NCBI GenBank assembly: GCA_004151065.3
Contig: NWUY0300024445.1
Coordinates: 5,124 to 28,553, forward strand
Source of the DNA: Larix sibirica
Lineage: Eukaryota > Streptophyta > Pinopsida > Pinales > Pinaceae
Length of the DNA: 23,430 nt
Reading direction: 5' to 3'
The position numbers and the translations under genes were made by a program. The notes beneath the pieces were generated by a model. It ran no database searches and was not told the origin of the DNA. It saw only the letters and a list, made by a program, of their open reading frames with translations. This document shows, piece by piece, positions 8,836 through 17,990 of this stretch (its first letter is position 1; each line of letters starts with the position of its first letter).

Positions 8836-10495
8836 GATTCCTGGGATCAACCTATGTGTGGCTCCCCTTCCTTTGTATGGGAAGAAAGGATCAGAAGAAC
8901 TAAGCAGTACCTAAATGATTGGGCCAAGACTAATGCTCCCACCCCCACCCAAGATAGATAGTAGAAGCAACATAACCTGGCTCAACATCAAGATAAAATG
9001 GAAACCTACTAGGTCTTAGGGGAGGATCTTGCTAAAGAAAAAATTCTTCAGCAGGAGCTTCGAAAATACTTTGGAGAGGAGGAAGAATATTGGAGACTCA
9101 AATCATGGTGCCTATGGATAAAGGGGGGAGAAAAACACACTACCTTCTTTCACAAGCAAACTTAGCCAAGAAAACAAAAAAATAATGTGGTGGCAATCAC
9201 AAATGGAGAGGGAGAAAGAATCAGGGAGTTTGAGAAAATTAAAAAAGAATCACACCAACACTATAAAAACATGTACACAAAGGAAGAGAAAGAACCCTTT
9301 TCTAATGATGAAGATATTCTCTCATATATACCTCCTTTGATTACCCTAGAAGTAAACTTAGATTTTCTCAAAAGGGTATTAGATCAAGAGATGACCCAAG
9401 TTATATGGGAATTAGATATGGATAAAGCCCCAAGATTAGACAGATTCACCATGCATTTCTACAAGAATTATTGGCACATCATAAAAACTTATATTTGTCG
9501 TATGATTATTACATCCCAACAAAATCCCAAACTAGTAGGTGGGACAAACTCCTCGTTCCTATCCCTTATCCCAAAGGAATTGTCCCCCTTCTCCTCCAGA
9601 TTCAGGTCGATTTCTCTTTGCAATGTATCCTACAAGATTATAACCAAGATTATGGAAAAATGTCTTAAAAAAATGATGCCTCACATTATCATGGAGAATC
9701 AAGGGGTCTTTGTTGAAAAGAGGCAACTAACAAACAATGTCATCTTGGTTTAGGAAGCAATTCACTCAAGCAAAAAGAGGAGGGATAAAGGAATGATCAT
9801 AAATATTGATATGGCTAATGCATTTGATAGAGTAGATCATGAATTTTTACTCAGTTATGGAAATATTTTTCTTTGACAAAAACTTCATCTCATGGGTCAA
9901 AGCACGCATAGGAATCCCCTGGATAGGCCCCCTTCTAAATGATAGGCCAAGATAGTCCTTTCAACTCAGTCGTGGCTTTCGGCAGGCTTGTCACCTCTCT
10001 ACACTCCTCTATATCTTGGTCGCAGAAGTCTTAAGAAGGAATTTGGAGGATGAAAGGAGATCAGGAAATATCCTAGGTATCAACATTGCTCCAGGAGTAA
10101 AAGAAATAAATCATTCCCAATTTTTCAATCACACACTTTTACTGGGAGGGAATCCTCTACCTTGGAAATTTGTTTTTCCTCCACCTTAACAAACTACTGT
10201 AACACTTCAGGAGGGGTGATTAACAAGTAAAAGAGTTGAATATACACCTGGAATGCCACAACTCAAGAAGCCTTGACTATCTCTAAAAGGTCGGGAATCC
10301 CAGTCTCCACCTCCTAACATGAATTTAAATACCTAGGCCTCCCTATTTTTTTTCTTCTCCCTCATAGCATATATGGCAGTCAATTATAGACAAAGTAAAA
10401 AACAAGCTTCACAATTAGGGGTTGATCTGGTTAAACCCAGCTGGGAAAACCATATTTAATAAAATCAGTCCTATTGGTCATGCCTCTCTTTCAAG
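8836..10495 (+). pseudogene. LINE ORF2, linker and reverse transcriptase (5' part)
   Basis: The reverse transcriptase copies LINE RNA at the nicked target. The endonuclease frame persists to about 9875 and includes SFLSLIPK, FRSISLCNVSYKI and IDMANAFDRV, with the first catalytic aspartate at 9808-9810. After one frameshift come SRGFRQACHLSTLLYILVAE and GVKEINHSQF. The catalytic box, normally FADD, reads FFNHT at 10121-10135: both aspartates are replaced by Asn and His, so the enzyme is dead even apart from its stops. The thumb segment WLNPAGKT and LIKSVLLVMPLFQ ends at about 10495, where the 3.5-kb insert begins. Confidence 0.88.
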
Positions 10496-10729
10496 CTATG
10501 GTCATAGGGGATTTACCTTGTTGACCAATCATCTTATCACATTCATTCATACAAGGGAGTTTTTAAATTGTGAAAAATAAGGTCAATATATTGTAGGTAT
10601 TGGGGGGTGGGGAGTAGGGTATGTGGGGTTTATAGGTACTGGGGGGTATAAAAAAGGGTATCTTGGAAAATTAGGGAATTTCTCATAAAAATAGGGTTTT
10701 TTTAATTGGAAATATCTATTGGGAGGGGA

Positions 10730-10840
10730 ATCAACAAAAGGATTTTGGTGGGTATTTATCAATATCCAGTGAAATTAGGGGTTCTCTTGAATATCCCATG
10801 AACAAAGGTGCTATGGCATAGTTTCACTGAGTGAAGACCC
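10730..10840 (+). repeat. 111-bp direct repeat, left copy
   Basis: This copy matches 13886-13996 over 111 bases with no gap and about 16 mismatches counted by eye, roughly 86 percent identity. It starts ATCAACAAAAGGATTTTGG and ends GTGAAGACCC. It lies about 235 bases inside the left edge of the insert, whereas the right copy nearly touches the right edge. Confidence 0.88.
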
Positions 10841-11446
10841 TTTGCGATGGCCATGGTTAACACACAATGAACATGCTCGATGTCACATCCAAAACTCCTG
10901 AATTGATATTATACATAACTACTCACAAACATTATGCATTAAAATTCCTATCCTATAGCAGCACTGTACCAGCCCGACTGATGTAATTAGGACAGATGGC
11001 AATCGGTTTACCCGCTACAAACTTTGAGGCTCCATATTAAACCATGATTTTGGGAAAACACTTTAGAAATTGAAAAATTAGCCTCCACCGACCACCTAAT
11101 ATATGGAAAATGGATCCATGATGTCACAAACATAACAAGTTACATATCAAGTAGGAGTGAGCACAATTTAACCTTAAGTGGATGGGACAATGGTTAGACT
11201 TCATTATTTAATAAGGGGTTTTGAATTAGGAATAATTGAGTAAGTTAATGTTATAGCAAAATGATCTCATTTTCAAGCATAAATTATAACATGCTAAAAA
11301 AAAAAAAGTGTGGCTGAATTTATAGGAATGTCCACCTGAGATTTTAACACAATAAGATTGAATAATTAAATTATGTATATAATTTTTTTTATGTAAATAT
11401 AAATAATATTATTAATAAGGTTAAATTTTGTACATAAGATATCCCT
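10841..11446. other. Unassigned part of the insert
   Basis: No open frame or motif was recognised. CTCGATGTCACATCC at about 10875 and an A-run at about 11295 are the only notable strings. AT content rises toward 11400. Confidence 0.4.
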
Positions 11447-11700
11447 AAAGTGAACATGGTAAACGTTTGATTCTAGGGTTGTCGTGATATGGCATAATGG
11501 AATCCCAACTATCATTATTAAGTTTAGGTTTTGGATGTTTTTTAATATTTAAATATGACTAAAGTGGACATGGTAAACGAGTTTTGACTTGGGAATAATG
11601 AACTCCCAACTAGCATTATTAAATTTAGGTTGTGGACACCTTTTAATATTTATATTATTTAAATACGATTAAAGTGGACATGGCAAACGTGTGATTTTGT
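11447..11700. repeat. 110-114-bp degenerate tandem repeat
   Basis: The block AAAGTGRACATGG-YAAACG occurs at 11447, 11561 and 11671, giving periods of 114 and 110 bases. The first two units also share a block near CTCCCAACTA-CATTATTAA and a following TTAGGTT-TGGA. The third unit breaks off after about 30 bases. It is an old two-and-a-quarter-copy tandem duplication. Confidence 0.75.
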
Positions 11701-12690
11701 TAAATACGTAGTGGGGACCAATATTGTAGTTGCTCATAAAACTCTTTAAAGCCTTCCATTTTGACACTCTTTTCCCTTTTTACAAGGAGGAAAAAACTGT
11801 ACTTTTATTAAGAAAAGTATGTGGTAACATTATAGTGAATCGTTATAGCCATAATCAGATCAAAAGAACATAACGATCTTGACAGCCATATCATATATCT
11901 TGATATTCGAGGGATCCACGAGCAATATGTGAATACAGTCCAAGGGTTTCAAAAAAAATATAGCATGTGCATATCAATCTTAGTTTAACAATTTCATAAT
12001 TTAATGCAAACATGTATATCAACTTAAAACTTCCAAGTATTAAACAAAAAACTACATGTAAGTTTATTTGAATTAGCCCCAAGTTTTGTTCTTTTTTGCT
12101 TTCATAGTCAAGCCCAAATTGGAATTTAGCTCCCATCCACTAGGAACAGCCTCGCCAACTCCCTAGCTCCAAGAAACCGAGTTTCTTGGCCCTCGTTCCA
12201 AAAACCTGAGAGCATCAGTCCAACCTGTCCCAATGTCCGTTTTCCAAAAGTTACCCCCCCCCAAATCAGAAATCAGACCTCCTCTGCTGAATTTCTCAAA
12301 AAAAATATCTCCCTCCTTCCTCTGCATCTCCCTTCCTATATTCTCCCCAAATAACCACCCTTCCCCCTTTCCTTTACTACCCTTATCCTCCTCTAACTGA
12401 TCCCTATCTACCACGTAAACTACTTAAGTTTTCCACCTTCTCATCACTCACAAGGTCACATCTATTTAATCAACCAATCAAATATTATTTGTTTAATAAC
12501 TTGGTTTCAAGTTCACATGAAGAATTAATGATATTATTTAAATAAGGTTCCACCATCTTATTTCACATCAATTCCGACATAATTTTTACTTAATAATATA
12601 ATTCAATCATAAATTTGACATGGCATTTATTGTTAAATCTTATAATTCAACATAAATTATGTCAAACAATGTTATTAAATAGTAGGGGGG
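11701..12690. other. Unassigned; pyrimidine-rich then AT-rich
   Basis: The stretch at 12230-12410 is pyrimidine-rich on the plus strand, which keeps a minus-strand frame of 83 codons open (12163-12414). I see no family motif in it. From 12460 to 12680 the DNA is strongly AT-rich. The 81-codon minus frame at 11891-12136 is also unrecognised. Confidence 0.4.
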
Positions 12691-13517
12691 AGATGCCATA
12701 AGTGGCGCACCCAACCAAGTGGGGCCCACATCTCCATGTGGAAGGGTCCAAGTGGCGTACGTCACCCTACCCCTTGGACCCGCCATGTCTTCCCCCCATG
12801 AAACTCTTTATAAGCAACACTTTTGGGATTTCTCAGGCCCCTTTCACACCTTTTTTGGAACCCTCTCCATGCTCTATGTTATTTTTACTAGGGCCGATGT
12901 GTGAACACCTACCCCCCCTGGGTTGTGGCGCACCCTCGGCTCTGTGCCCATCCGCTCCTACTGTGTATTGACGGTCGCACCTATGTTGTATTATGTTCTT
13001 GTGAGCTATGGTGATTGTGGTGATGGTTTTCTTGTGGCAACCTGGTGTTATGGTGGTTGTTCTGCTAGTTATAGTTGGGCGACCTCGTTGTAGTGGATAT
13101 GGTGGTAGTTCTCACCCATGTTGCGAGCTCAGTTGCTGGTCTGTATTGGCCATGTGGCGTTGTTGTGGTTCTTGTTGGTTTCAAACCTCCTCTGACGAGA
13201 AGTCGATGTTGGTGGCAAGTGGGACAGGCAGCCGATGGTAAGAACTTGGCCCTGCCTCTGCATCTTTGTGTGGTTTTATTTTTTCCTATGGTTTTTTCCT
13301 ACATCTCATTGGATGTGGGTTCTTGTGTAGGTTTCAGGGTGGCGAATCAAGTGGAGGTGCATCGCACTCGAATGGTGGTTGGTTTCACTCCCACCCCCAG
13401 TAGGTATCCATTCCTACTAGCTTCGTTTGCCTATGTTTGTTAACACACTCATTTGTATGACTTGGAACGTTGTTTCGAGTTGTTGATGGTTTCTACTGCA
13501 AGTTTGGTTGAGGCATT
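12691..13517. other. GC-richer, GT-biased stretch without a gene
   Basis: Base composition changes abruptly at about 12690 from AT-rich to GC-rich, then GT-biased on the plus strand at 13005-13150. Plus-strand frames of 89, 77 and 122 codons are open but read as valine-, cysteine- and tryptophan-rich peptides typical of GT-rich DNA. No protein family was recognised. The switch suggests a separate origin from its flanks. Confidence 0.45.
12744..12781. other. Nested inverted repeat (hairpin or cruciform)
   Basis: The outer arms GGGTCCAAG (12744-12752) and CTTGGACCC (12773-12781) are perfect 9-bp complements. Between them, GTGGCGTACGTCAC (12752-12765) is itself a near-perfect 14-nt palindrome with one G-T pair. 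The upstream CCACAT-CTCC-ATGTGG adds another small stem. No T-run follows it and no gene ends here, so I do not call it a terminator. Confidence 0.7.
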
Positions 13518-13765
13518 CTGTCGCGATTATGTTGATGGGTTCTTTGCTGAATTTATGGGTGTTGTAAGGGTTCTGTCGCATTTTTGTTGATGGGTTCTAT
13601 GCACATTTGTGGGTGTTGTAAGGGTTCTGGCAAGTTTCTGTTGATGGGTTCTCTACACATTTTATGGGTGTTGTAAGGGTTATGTAAGGGTTGGGGTCTC
13701 TGCACATTCAATTGCAATGTTGCATTGTAAGGGTTTATGATGGGTTCTGTGCACATTGTAATGTA
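13518..13765. repeat. 55-bp minisatellite, about four copies, decaying
   Basis: The unit contains GTTGATGGGTTCT, then a CACATTT-like block, then GGGTGTTGTAAGGGTTCTG. Starts at 13531, 13586 and 13640 give periods of 55 and 54. A degenerate copy follows with TGATGGGTTCTGTGCACATT at about 13736. The minus strand stays open across it (13553-13756) and reads as a repetitive EPI/EPLQHP peptide, which is a by-product of the repeat. Confidence 0.85.
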
Positions 13766-13885
13766 ATGTTTTTGTCATGAATTGAAATGGATTTGGGTTT
13801 GAATTGAATGATGTTCTTGTGTGAATTTCATGGTTCAATGTTGGCTATACAATGCTGACCAAAGGTTTTATGAAGACCCAGGTTN

Positions 13886-13996
13886 ATCAGCAAAAGGATT
13901 TTGGTAGGTATTTATCAATGTCTAGTGAAATTAGGAGCATTCTATAACATCCCATGAACAAAGGAACTATGGAATAGTTTCATTGAGTGAATACCC
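13886..13996 (+). repeat. 111-bp direct repeat, right copy
   Basis: Partner of 10730-10840. Its homology begins exactly one base after the ambiguous N at 13885 and ends about six bases before LINE coding sequence resumes. This placement would suit a partial right-hand LTR, or a contig join at the N. Confidence 0.88.
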
Positions 13997-14002
13997 ATGG
14001 AT

Positions 14003-15780
14003 GCGGTGTCCTTGGCTCCGAAGTAGTTTTTGGAGCATCTCTCCATGCTCATGAGGAATTTCGTTTGGAAGGGAGGAAATACAAATGAAAACAAATTCCA
14101 TCTAATAATATAGAAAAAAATTATGAATCCCATCATCACTGGAGATCTAAATATCATAGAAATCTTCTTGTCCAACCTTTCCATGGGAGAAAAAATTCTT
14201 TGGAGAATTATTAATAACAATACATGATGGATTCAATAGGAATTAAGAGTAAAGTATCTAATGGGAAGAGGCATCCGATGTCTAGACAAACCACCAAGGG
14301 AAAAAATGGCACTCATATCTGTAAGCTCTACAAGAAAGCTTGCAATTTTTTTCTCGGGAACTTTATTGGATCTCAAGAAATGGAAAGCACATCAACATCT
14401 AGAAAGACAAGATTTTAAATTAGTTACTGGTAATATCCTATAATGATCTAATAGAGACCAAGGATTGGATAAACGCAAAAGACATGAAAATATTTAGCGA
14501 CCTATGCATTTGGGGGAGAGACAAGAAACTAGGTGGGGTGAAAGGATCCAAACGTGCCCATGCATTTACAAGAAAGCTTCAGGTGTCTCAAGTCTCTTAT
14601 AGCAAGTGCCTCTCCAATTAATAAGCATCAACAAGACCTCAAAGGATGGGGAACTAGTGGGAAATACTTTGTCTCTTTGGGTTATAGCTTCCTATCATAT
14701 TTTGTTAATGCCCCATGCAAATCTAAAATGTGGAATAAAATTTGGATAACTAAGGGTCCCCCCAAGGTGATTTTTTTCTATTGGACAATTTCCCATGGGA
14801 AAATATACACTGGTGAGATTCTAAAAAAGGGAGGCCTTCAAACCCCATCCAGATTCCCAACGTGCAGTACAAAACAGGAAACAATGGACCATTTCTTCAA
14901 CATTGTGACTTTGCGAACAAGGTTTGGTGCCTTGCTATGGGAAATATTGGCAATCTCGGCCTTGAGATCAAAATCCCCTCAGTAATAAAAGGAATGTTCA
15001 AAAAATGGTATGCTATCACACATAAAAAATTTGGAGGAAGGCCTCTCCTTCTCCAATCCGGTTGAATCTTCCTAAATTTATCCTTTGGAGAATGTGGCTA
15101 GCTAGGAACAAGCTCATTTTCCAAAAATACCCCTCCTTTGTGTAGCAAGTAGCTATCCAAATCAAGTTGCTTTAAAATGAATGCCTCTTGCAAACTTCCT
15201 TTCCTTAGGATCCTAATCTATCTTTGGAGCAACAAGATTGGCTTGATAGGGCTACTCCCTGTTGCCACCCTCTCATCTTGAAAGGCCCTCGTCATAAGCA
15301 AAATTGAAAGCTCAAAATCAAATCAAAAGAATTCGAGATTTGGAGAAAATGGAAAAGACATCGCATTCTTCAATTCGATGGTGACTCGAAAAGAAATATA
15401 GGGGAGGCAGGTGTTGGGGGGGTGATCTTTGACCCAGAAGGACAAGTTGTTCTAAAATATGCATGGGCACTCAGGAAAAAGACTAATAATCAAGATGAAG
15501 CATATGCTTTGTACCAAGGATCTGCAAATTAGCAAGAATCCAAGGTATCTCCTCCCTATCAATTTTGGGGGACTCCTCTCTGATCATCAGGCTCTTCGTT
15601 TGCAACTCCCAATCCAAAAACATGAGACTGCAAAGACAAATCGATCATATTAAGGGAGAAACTCAACATTTTTGTCAAGCTCATTGGTGGCATATACTGC
15701 AGGAGTTAAACATAGAAGATAACAAGGAGGCCAACTCAACAATGAGGCTTACAGAAAATAGAATAAGGTTGAATTAAATA
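14003..15780 (+). pseudogene. LINE ORF2, RT thumb, zf-RVT and RNase H
   Basis: ORF2 resumes with AVSLAPK, LSMLMRNFVWKGG and NENKFHL (RT connection). The zf-RVT region, about 14640-14960, shows GWGTSGKYFVSLGYSFL, MWNKIW, GPPKVIFFYW and TMDHFF. An RNase H domain of the RVT_3 type follows: FDGDSK at 15374 (first catalytic Asp), GVGGVIFDPEG, NNQDEAYALYQG (Glu), then in another frame GDSSLIIR (second Asp) and EDNKEANSTM. In that last motif the final catalytic Asp of NKEAD is Asn. RNase H would remove RNA from the cDNA hybrid. Frames shift several times. Confidence 0.87.
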
Positions 15781-16081
15781 GACTATTTGTGGGACCCAAT
15801 CGCATACATATGGAATGATTGTTGATGTGAAGCGTGGGATTGCGCTATCATATCACTGAATTCGAAAGGTCACAAACATTAGCCCATAGAGTCTAGACAT
15901 CATGCAGACAGGTGGTGAAATAAAAACCCATTAAATTGAAAATAAAGGATCGGATCATATCCTCATGTTAACTGCTTCAATCAGACGAATGAAGATAGGA
16001 AAGGCAGAGCAAGAGTACTCTTCCGTACCAGCAGGAATTATGAGAATCTATGGGAGCACGTAGGTTTGAATATGGGATATT

Positions 16082-16678
16082 GTGGGAATATTTTTGCATG
16101 TTTCCTTTTATTCCACTCAGAATTCAAATCCCTATATTACCATCTTAAAGGAGATGGTGGAAAGGAAAAGAGTCATGCTGAAGCAGGAAGAAAGGAGGTG
16201 CAATGAAACCTATGTTTGTCATCACCTCTGGACAATTGATGAGGAGAATATTGAAACCAATCAGTTGTTGAGAAGGTTCGCCAAAGAATTCGGTCGGGTC
16301 CTGAGAGAAATTGAGTGGCGTCTAGACCAGGACAAGTTTTTTTGAGATTAGGAAAGAGAGGAATCTCGTCATAGGACAATGGAATTAGAGGACGAATTGG
16401 CCAAAGAGAAGGAAAAATATGCGTAATTGGAGGAAAAATCAAGTAGATTGGAAACCCACCTAGCTCTTCTACAGTATCATATAGAAAATCTAGAAATGGG
16501 GTCTCACCCAGACTTTACTAGCTTACTACATTCCAGGACCATCTCGGAATCTAACTCAAGATTCGTGATTCTTGATCTCATCCAGACTAAGAAGGAAGCT
16601 GATGTTGGTATTGCAGGTGCACCCAAGTTTAGTGAAGAAATTGCGGCCATATTAAGTTTTTTTTTTGGTTCTTATTAA
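16082..16678 (+). pseudogene. Coiled-coil reading frame in the LINE 3' region
   Basis: One frame of 199 codons runs with only three stops (TGA 16343, TAG 16349, TAA 16424) and no frameshift. The middle is rich in Glu, Lys, Arg and Leu with heptad-like spacing: RKRVMLKQEERR, LLRRFAKEFGRVLREIEWRL, ELEDELAKEKEKYA and SSRLETHLALLQYHIENLE. A long coiled coil is predicted by eye. The end, FSEEIAAILSFFF, is hydrophobic. It lies between RNase H and the A-rich 3' end, inside the target duplications, so it belongs to the inserted unit. I recognise no family. It could be a lineage-specific LINE ORF or captured host sequence. Confidence 0.6.
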
Positions 16679-16973
16679 TAGTCGATCTCTATCAAGTCAA
16701 GTTTCTATGGTTTTCTTAGTTCTATAAAGAAGTTGTTTTTGATGTTGTAATGGGTCTTTATTTTGTCTCTAGTTTTTAGTAAGATGTCGGCCTGCCCTGT
16801 ATTGTAGAAGGTAGAAATTGTAATTCTCTCAAGAATCAATATATGGAATTTTAGAACAAGGAGGTCAAAGACAATTTCAAAAAAATTTCCTCTAGGAACC
16901 CTATTTACTCTTTCTGTGTGGAGAAACTCTGTAACCTTTTTAATATAAGTCTTTTAATAGTTCCTATGAAAAA
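16679..16973 (+). other. LINE 3' untranslated region and A-rich tail
   Basis: Non-coding, T-rich sequence with CTTTTTAATATAAG near the end, a string of the type often seen close to the 3' end of plant L1 elements. It ends TTCCTATGAAAAA directly against the target duplication. The A-run is short, so the tail has eroded or began short. Confidence 0.75.
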
Positions 16974-16988
16974 AATACACACATCTTG
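16974..16988. repeat. Target-site duplication of the LINE, right copy
   Basis: AATACACACATCTTG is identical to 6654-6668. To its right the minus-strand gypsy integrase resumes. Deleting one copy together with the LINE joins integrase codons KMCV to LIPCKKM in one frame, which confirms the insertion point. Confidence 0.93.
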
Positions 16989-17330
16989 TTGAAGTGATAA
17001 ACCACAATAAAAAGATAGTCATGTCCTCTACATCACATGGGAAATCCTTCAATAAATTCCATGGAGATGCTCTCCCAAGGTATACTTGGGACTAGAAATG
17101 GAACATGCAACCCAATCTTCCAATTATTTGGATTGTTGGTGCTACATGAGACACAAATCTTAATTAACTTTGACACCTTCTGCTATAAATTTGGCCAGTC
17201 GATGTAACTCTTCAAATTTTCTATTGTCTTCATTACTCCAAAATGTCCAATGATATGGGAAGTGTGATCTTCCCTCATTAGCATAATCCTTCTCCCTTAG
17301 GGAATTCACAACTATTTCAACTTCTATAAT
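16989..17330 (-). pseudogene. Gypsy integrase, zinc-binding and start of core
   Basis: This is the upstream half of the integrase. The HHCC zinc finger is well kept: REDHTSHIIGHFGVMKTIE supplies the histidines and CVSCSTNN the cysteines. The core opens with PWESISMEFIEGFP, where the usual catalytic Asp (MDFI) is Glu, then GHDYLFIVVYHF and the LINE insertion. In the gypsy life cycle this domain binds cDNA ends and the target. Substitutions and the 10.3-kb insertion disable it. Confidence 0.88.
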
Positions 17331-17629
17331 AGTCCTTCTTGGATATGGGATTCATTTTCTTCAATTTCCATGACATCTTTCTCCTATAGCTGCTTTTAAG
17401 CACCTCCAAAACATTCATCGTCCGTGTATCCCACATTAAGAAGGTTGAGAAGGTCATGCTTGAATGGCTCAAACTACATGATCACACCTACTACATCCAT
17501 CTTTTTCCGTAGTGGTTATGTGAGCATGTTTTCTAGTTTATTTGTGACTCATTTCTTATACTTGATCAATAACTAGAATTGTTGCAAGAAACCCAACAAT
17601 TCATAATTCCTTACTTGTTGCATCTTGTT

Positions 17630-17990
17630 TTGAATTTACAGGTAATGTAGGGGTTGATGATCGATGTGGATGATGGAGTATTTCCCAAGGATATAATGAT
17701 TATATTTATTTATTTCTTGTACAATTGCAAAGAGTTCTTTATCGTACATGGGGTAATCAAGCATTGCTTCATGGAATAACTCCAAATGGTAGCCTGCTAG
17801 TTTCGTTCTTGCATCAGTACTACTCCTAATGATTATCCACTATCATCAATCTACACAAGCTAGGAATGGTAAATATTAGGGAATCACTTATCCTTATCTT
17901 CAAGTCTTCAAATGCTCTCTCCCTTTGGTAGTCATGGAGCGCATAGGTGCTACAAGAGTAAAGAATTTGAAAATGATTTTTTTCAAGTAT
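17630..17990 (-). pseudogene. Gypsy RNase H domain
   Basis: Minus-strand pieces read ACVD (for ECDAS), GVVLMQE, KLAGYHLELFHEAMLDYPMYD, KELFAIVQEI, HYILGKY and IIHIDHQPLHYL. That is the standard order for the Ty3/gypsy RNase H that digests the RNA template. It sits between RT and integrase as expected. At least one frameshift and several stops are present. Confidence 0.85.

Larger units (their letters stand above)
10496..14002. mobile_element. Unclassified 3.5-kb insertion within the LINE RT
   Basis: LINE coding homology stops after MPLFQ (about 10495) and resumes with AVSLAPK (from about 14003). In related LINEs these pieces are only a few residues apart. The intervening DNA has no recognisable pol or transposase. 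It contains 111-bp direct repeats near its two ends, a 110-114-bp tandem repeat, an abrupt AT-rich to GC-rich switch at about 12690, a hairpin, a GT-rich stretch and a 55-bp minisatellite. It could be a decayed non-autonomous LTR element or a composite of insertions. No clear target duplication was found. Confidence 0.55.
6669..16973 (+). mobile_element. L1-type LINE retrotransposon, near full length, interrupted
   Basis: A plus-strand non-LTR element with a short 5' leader, ORF1, ORF2, an extra 3' reading frame and an A-rich 3' end, bounded by a perfect 15-bp duplication. It spans 10.3 kb, or about 6.8 kb without the internal 3.5-kb insert (about 10500-14000). It sits in antisense inside the integrase of a gypsy element. 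ORF1 has frameshifts and both ORFs have stops. The RT active site has lost both aspartates. It is inactive, but its ends are unusually clear. Confidence 0.92.

Noticed and set aside
12163-12414. 83-codon minus-strand open frame rich in Gly, Glu and Lys
   Set aside because: It comes from a pyrimidine-rich tract. No recognisable family, and no neighbouring coding signal.
13075-13443. 122-codon plus-strand open frame
   Set aside because: The DNA is GT-rich, giving a Val/Cys/Trp-rich peptide without any motif. Overlapping frames are open as well, as expected from composition.
13553-13756. Minus-strand repetitive peptide frame
   Set aside because: It reads through the 55-bp minisatellite and has no independent coding support.
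10496-14002. Calling the insert a typed LTR retrotransposon
   Set aside because: The two 111-bp repeats are asymmetrically placed. No TG...CA ends, primer-binding site, polypurine tract or target duplication could be confirmed by eye.
16173-16442. 89-codon minus-strand open frame
   Set aside because: Antisense to the coiled-coil frame, which has the better protein-like composition and continues past this frame's end.
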